Origin: JAEUWI01 sp942492815
GTDB lineage: Bacteria > Hydrogenedentota > Hydrogenedentia > Hydrogenedentales > JAEUWI01
Length of the DNA: 64,000 nucleotides
NCBI GenBank assembly: GCA_942492815.1
Contig: OW818658.1
Location: forward strand, 248,001 to 312,000
Reading direction: 5' to 3'
Part shown: one piece after another, positions 62,034 to 64,000 of the stretch
Numbering within the stretch: the first letter of the stretch is position 1
Layout: every line of letters begins with the position of its first letter
The notes under the pieces: generated by a model
What the model was told of the DNA's origin: nothing
What the model saw: the letters and a program-made list of their open reading frames with translations, nothing else
The model's database searches: none
Made by a program: the position numbers and the translations under genes

Positions 62034-63305
62034 CTATTCAGCTTCCGCGATAAGGCGCGACAGCCGCCGCTCGCACTGGATCATGGCGCGAACCGTGTGG
62101 TAGTTAATCTTCCAGGCATGTCCCATGTAGTCCCACAGGCGGGTGTTGTTCTCGTCAAAGAGGGGATACCACTCGCCGACCTTGTGATTGATCACGTGAT
62201 CCATCACGAAGCGGTGTACGTTTTCATAGCCGTCGAGGTACTTGTCTTCCCCATAAAGCAGGCAACCATCCAGCATGCCCACCATGGTCTCCGCCTGCTG
62301 CCAGAACTCCTTGTTCCGCTCGCGCGCCGGGCCGTCCGTCGGGCCTTCGCAGTACACGCCGCCCCGCTCCCAGTCGATGCCGTAGGACAGGCAGTGGTCA
62401 TAGAGCTTCTGCATCGGCACGCGATAGTCTTCGACATCCAGCCCCAGGATGTCGATGGAGTGTTTCAGCAGCCACCCGAACTCCACGTTGTGGCCGAAAC
62501 TGGTGTTGTTGAGCGGGCGACCATCATTTTCTTCCACGTCACGGTCGGAGCCCCACACATTCTTGAAGATAATGGCGCGCAGGGGCTTCCAGTCCAGAGA
62601 GAACTGGGCGATGCCCGTGCCCGAGGGCTGGTGCATCATGTATTTGAAGAGCAGGTCGATGACGTAGCACGCATCTTCCTTGTACTTCTCTTCGCCCGTG
62701 GCTTCATAGAGGTTGGTGAAGGCTTCCATCAGGTGCATGTGCACGTCGAAGGACTTGCGATCGCCACCGTAGACGCCCGGCTGCTTCGGGGACCAGTCCT
62801 CTTCCATGAATTCCAGGAAGCCGCCGTTCACCGTGTCCGCCGCACGGCTGGTGAGGCACTTGTAGGTTTCCACGGCCATTTCCAACGCGCGCTCGTCCCC
62901 CGAGGCCATGGCGTACTCGCTCAGCGCGTAAATCGCGAAGGAGTGGCCGTAGGTCAACTTGCTGCGGTTTTCCGGCTCGCCTTGGCGGTTCGTGGTCCAA
63001 TACCAGCCGGTATAGTCGTTGTCCCAGAAGTGGTTGATCAGGAATTCCACGCCCTGGCGCGCGATCTCCAGGAACTTGCCATCGCCCAGATTCGCCCGGT
63101 GGGCCGACGCGGCGGAATAGATCATACGCGTCTGACACACCAGCGTCTTCGTGCCCTCGCCCGTGGGCTTGCCGTCCTTGTCCAGGTAGGTCAGGTAACC
63201 GCCGTACTCATGGTCCGTGCCATGGGTGAGCCAGAAGGGGATAAGTTCGTTGAAAAGATGATCCTGGACTTCCTGGATGAGGGGGGTAAGGCGTTCTTTA
63301 TTCAT
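62034..63305 (-). CDS. AGE-family epimerase (GlcNAc or cellobiose 2-epimerase type)
   Basis: This 423-residue (alpha/alpha)6-barrel protein fits the N-acylglucosamine 2-epimerase/cellobiose 2-epimerase family. It has HEYGGYLTYLDKDGK at the N-terminus, QTRMIYSAASAHR, LTYGHSFAIYALSEYA, SFDVHMHLMEAF, NVEFGWLLKHS and a late His in AWKINYHTVRAM. The catalytic His residues of the family appear to be kept. The opening H-E-Y-G-G-Y and E-F-G-W-L are more like cellobiose/mannose epimerases than GlcNAc ones, but this needs alignment. It stands alone. Confidence 0.88.
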   Translation of the reverse strand: MNKERLTPLIQEVQDHLFNELIPFWLTHGTDHEYGGYLTYLDKDGKPTGEGTKTLVCQTRMIYSAASAHRANLGDGKFLEIARQGVEFLINHFWDNDYTGWYWTTNRQGEPENRSKLTYGHSFAIYALSEYAMASGDERALEMAVETYKCLTSRAADTVNGGFLEFMEEDWSPKQPGVYGGDRKSFDVHMHLMEAFTNLYEATGEEKYKEDACYVIDLLFKYMMHQPSGTGIAQFSLDWKPLRAIIFKNVWGSDRDVEENDGRPLNNTSFGHNVEFGWLLKHSIDILGLDVEDYRVPMQKLYDHCLSYGIDWERGGVYCEGPTDGPARERNKEFWQQAETMVGMLDGCLLYGEDKYLDGYENVHRFVMDHVINHKVGEWYPLFDENNTRLWDYMGHAWKINYHTVRAMIQCERRLSRLIAEAE

Positions 63306-63537
63306 GGAAGGAACCTCGCGAGCAACTCGATGTTGGTGGACTAAAGATGGTGGAGCATGCGGACGGGGATCATGTCAAAAACTGGGGGGGAAAGACAAAT
63401 GGCGGGGGGGCTGGCATCATTGCGCAATTTTCGTGACTATGCTACCATGCCTACGGGTTTATCGAGCCATGCGAGGTCGGGCCAAGTGCCTCCATCGGCC
63501 CGTGCGAAACCGCAGAAGTCAACTGGACAACGAGGTG

Positions 63538-64000
63538 ATGCCTTTGCAAATCGAAAAGAACCGGATCACCAAGGTCCTGATTGTGGACGACATGCCGGAA
63601 AACGCCATGGTGCTCCGCAGTTTTCTCGCGCCCATGGGGTATCACATTGACGCCGTCACGCGGGGCGAAGACGCACTGACCATGGTGGAAAAGAATCCGC
63701 CCGACGTCATCCTGCTCGACATCATGATGCCGGGAATGAACGGCTTCGAGGTCTGCCGGCGACTCAAGCAGGATCCGGAGACCCAGCACATCCCCGTGGT
63801 GATTATCACCGGCATGTCCGACAAGGAAACCAATGTCGAGGCCGTAAAATCGGGAGCCGACGATTTCCTGATCAAGCCCTTTGATCGGATTCTCCTGGAA
63901 GCCCGGATTAAGACCTCCTCCAAGACCAAACTTCTCCACGACCGCCTGATCGAATATAAGCGCGAGCTGGAACACAAGGTGGTTGAGCGCACCGAGCAGG
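63538..64000 (+). CDS. Response regulator (partial; N-terminal receiver domain)
   Basis: The frame is open from ATG 63538 to the window edge (154 residues seen). The receiver domain has the acidic pocket D17/D18 (VLIVDDMPE), phospho-acceptor Asp61 (VILLDIMMPGMNG), the switch Thr in VVIITGMSD, and the LIKPF lysine. After it a charged helix (RLIEYKRELEHKVVERTEQ) begins, as in regulators that pass a coiled linker to an HD-GYP, GGDEF or phosphatase output; the output is beyond the window. GAGG lies only 2 nt from the ATG, so a TTG at 63544 is a possible start. Confidence 0.88.
   Translation, partial: MPLQIEKNRITKVLIVDDMPENAMVLRSFLAPMGYHIDAVTRGEDALTMVEKNPPDVILLDIMMPGMNGFEVCRRLKQDPETQHIPVVIITGMSDKETNVEAVKSGADDFLIKPFDRILLEARIKTSSKTKLLHDRLIEYKRELEHKVVERTEQ

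Noticed and set aside
61650..63344. Open frame of 564 codons on the + strand antisense to the AGE-family epimerase
   Set aside because: The minus strand has a complete AGE family protein with conserved histidines; the + frame is Val/His/Arg-rich shadow.

Overview
This is a GC-rich bacterial chromosome fragment. Secreted glycoside-hydrolase-like proteins, a PEP-CTERM protein, a sulfatase-like membrane protein, a 21-PKD-domain lipoprotein and intergenic spacers full of short repeated words suggest a planctomycete-like or Hydrogenedentota-like lineage. That placement is inference from gene content; the window holds no rRNA or other decisive marker.

Layout. 1-738 is the N-terminal end of a secreted beta-helix protein. 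787-3168 is a promoter-led operon on the minus strand: a ribbon-helix-helix regulator, a RecF/OLD-like ATPase and a DUF4435 protein, resembling the PARIS (AriA/AriB) anti-phage pair. 3303-8198 is a surface-glycan cluster: a NodU-type carbamoyltransferase, two GT4 glycosyltransferases and a PIG-L deacetylase. 8340-10680 is a lower-GC two-gene unit on the minus strand: a protein ending in a divergent diadenylate-cyclase (DAC) domain, overlapping an unrecognised 441-residue protein. This is the best candidate here for an undescribed signalling or defence system. 10737-12135 is a HigB toxin with a HigA antitoxin fused to an ImmA/IrrE metallopeptidase.

12643-31531 is mixed metabolism and surface biology: a phosphate transporter, a eukaryote-like N-terminal glutamine amidase (NTAQ1), a PQQ-type propeller, a methyltransferase, tRNA-Pro, a sulfatase-like protein, a Gfo/Idh oxidoreductase, AroB, a TPR protein, a PEP-CTERM protein, two glycosidase-like proteins and an M42 peptidase. 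31586-37860 is a housekeeping block transcribed together or nearly so: tRNA-Gln, prs, rplY, pth, ilvN, a zinc-ribbon protein, accD and folC. 38349-45101 holds a secreted glycosidase-like protein, a pair of small lipoproteins bracketed by two MITE-like repeats, and rhaB. 45152-50861 (minus) holds an acyltransferase and an electron-transfer unit: MaoC hydratase, EtfB, EtfA and a membrane Fe-S ETF:quinone oxidoreductase. 51146-63305 holds an SDR, a frameshifted methyltransferase, a secreted hypothetical, the giant PKD lipoprotein, a degenerate prepilin-peptidase-like protein and an AGE-family epimerase. The window ends inside a response regulator.

The stretches 787-3168 and 8216-12135 together look like a defence island split by the glycan cluster. 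A decayed fragment of a second PIG-L gene lies exactly at the edge of the DAC unit and may mark an insertion or replacement junction.
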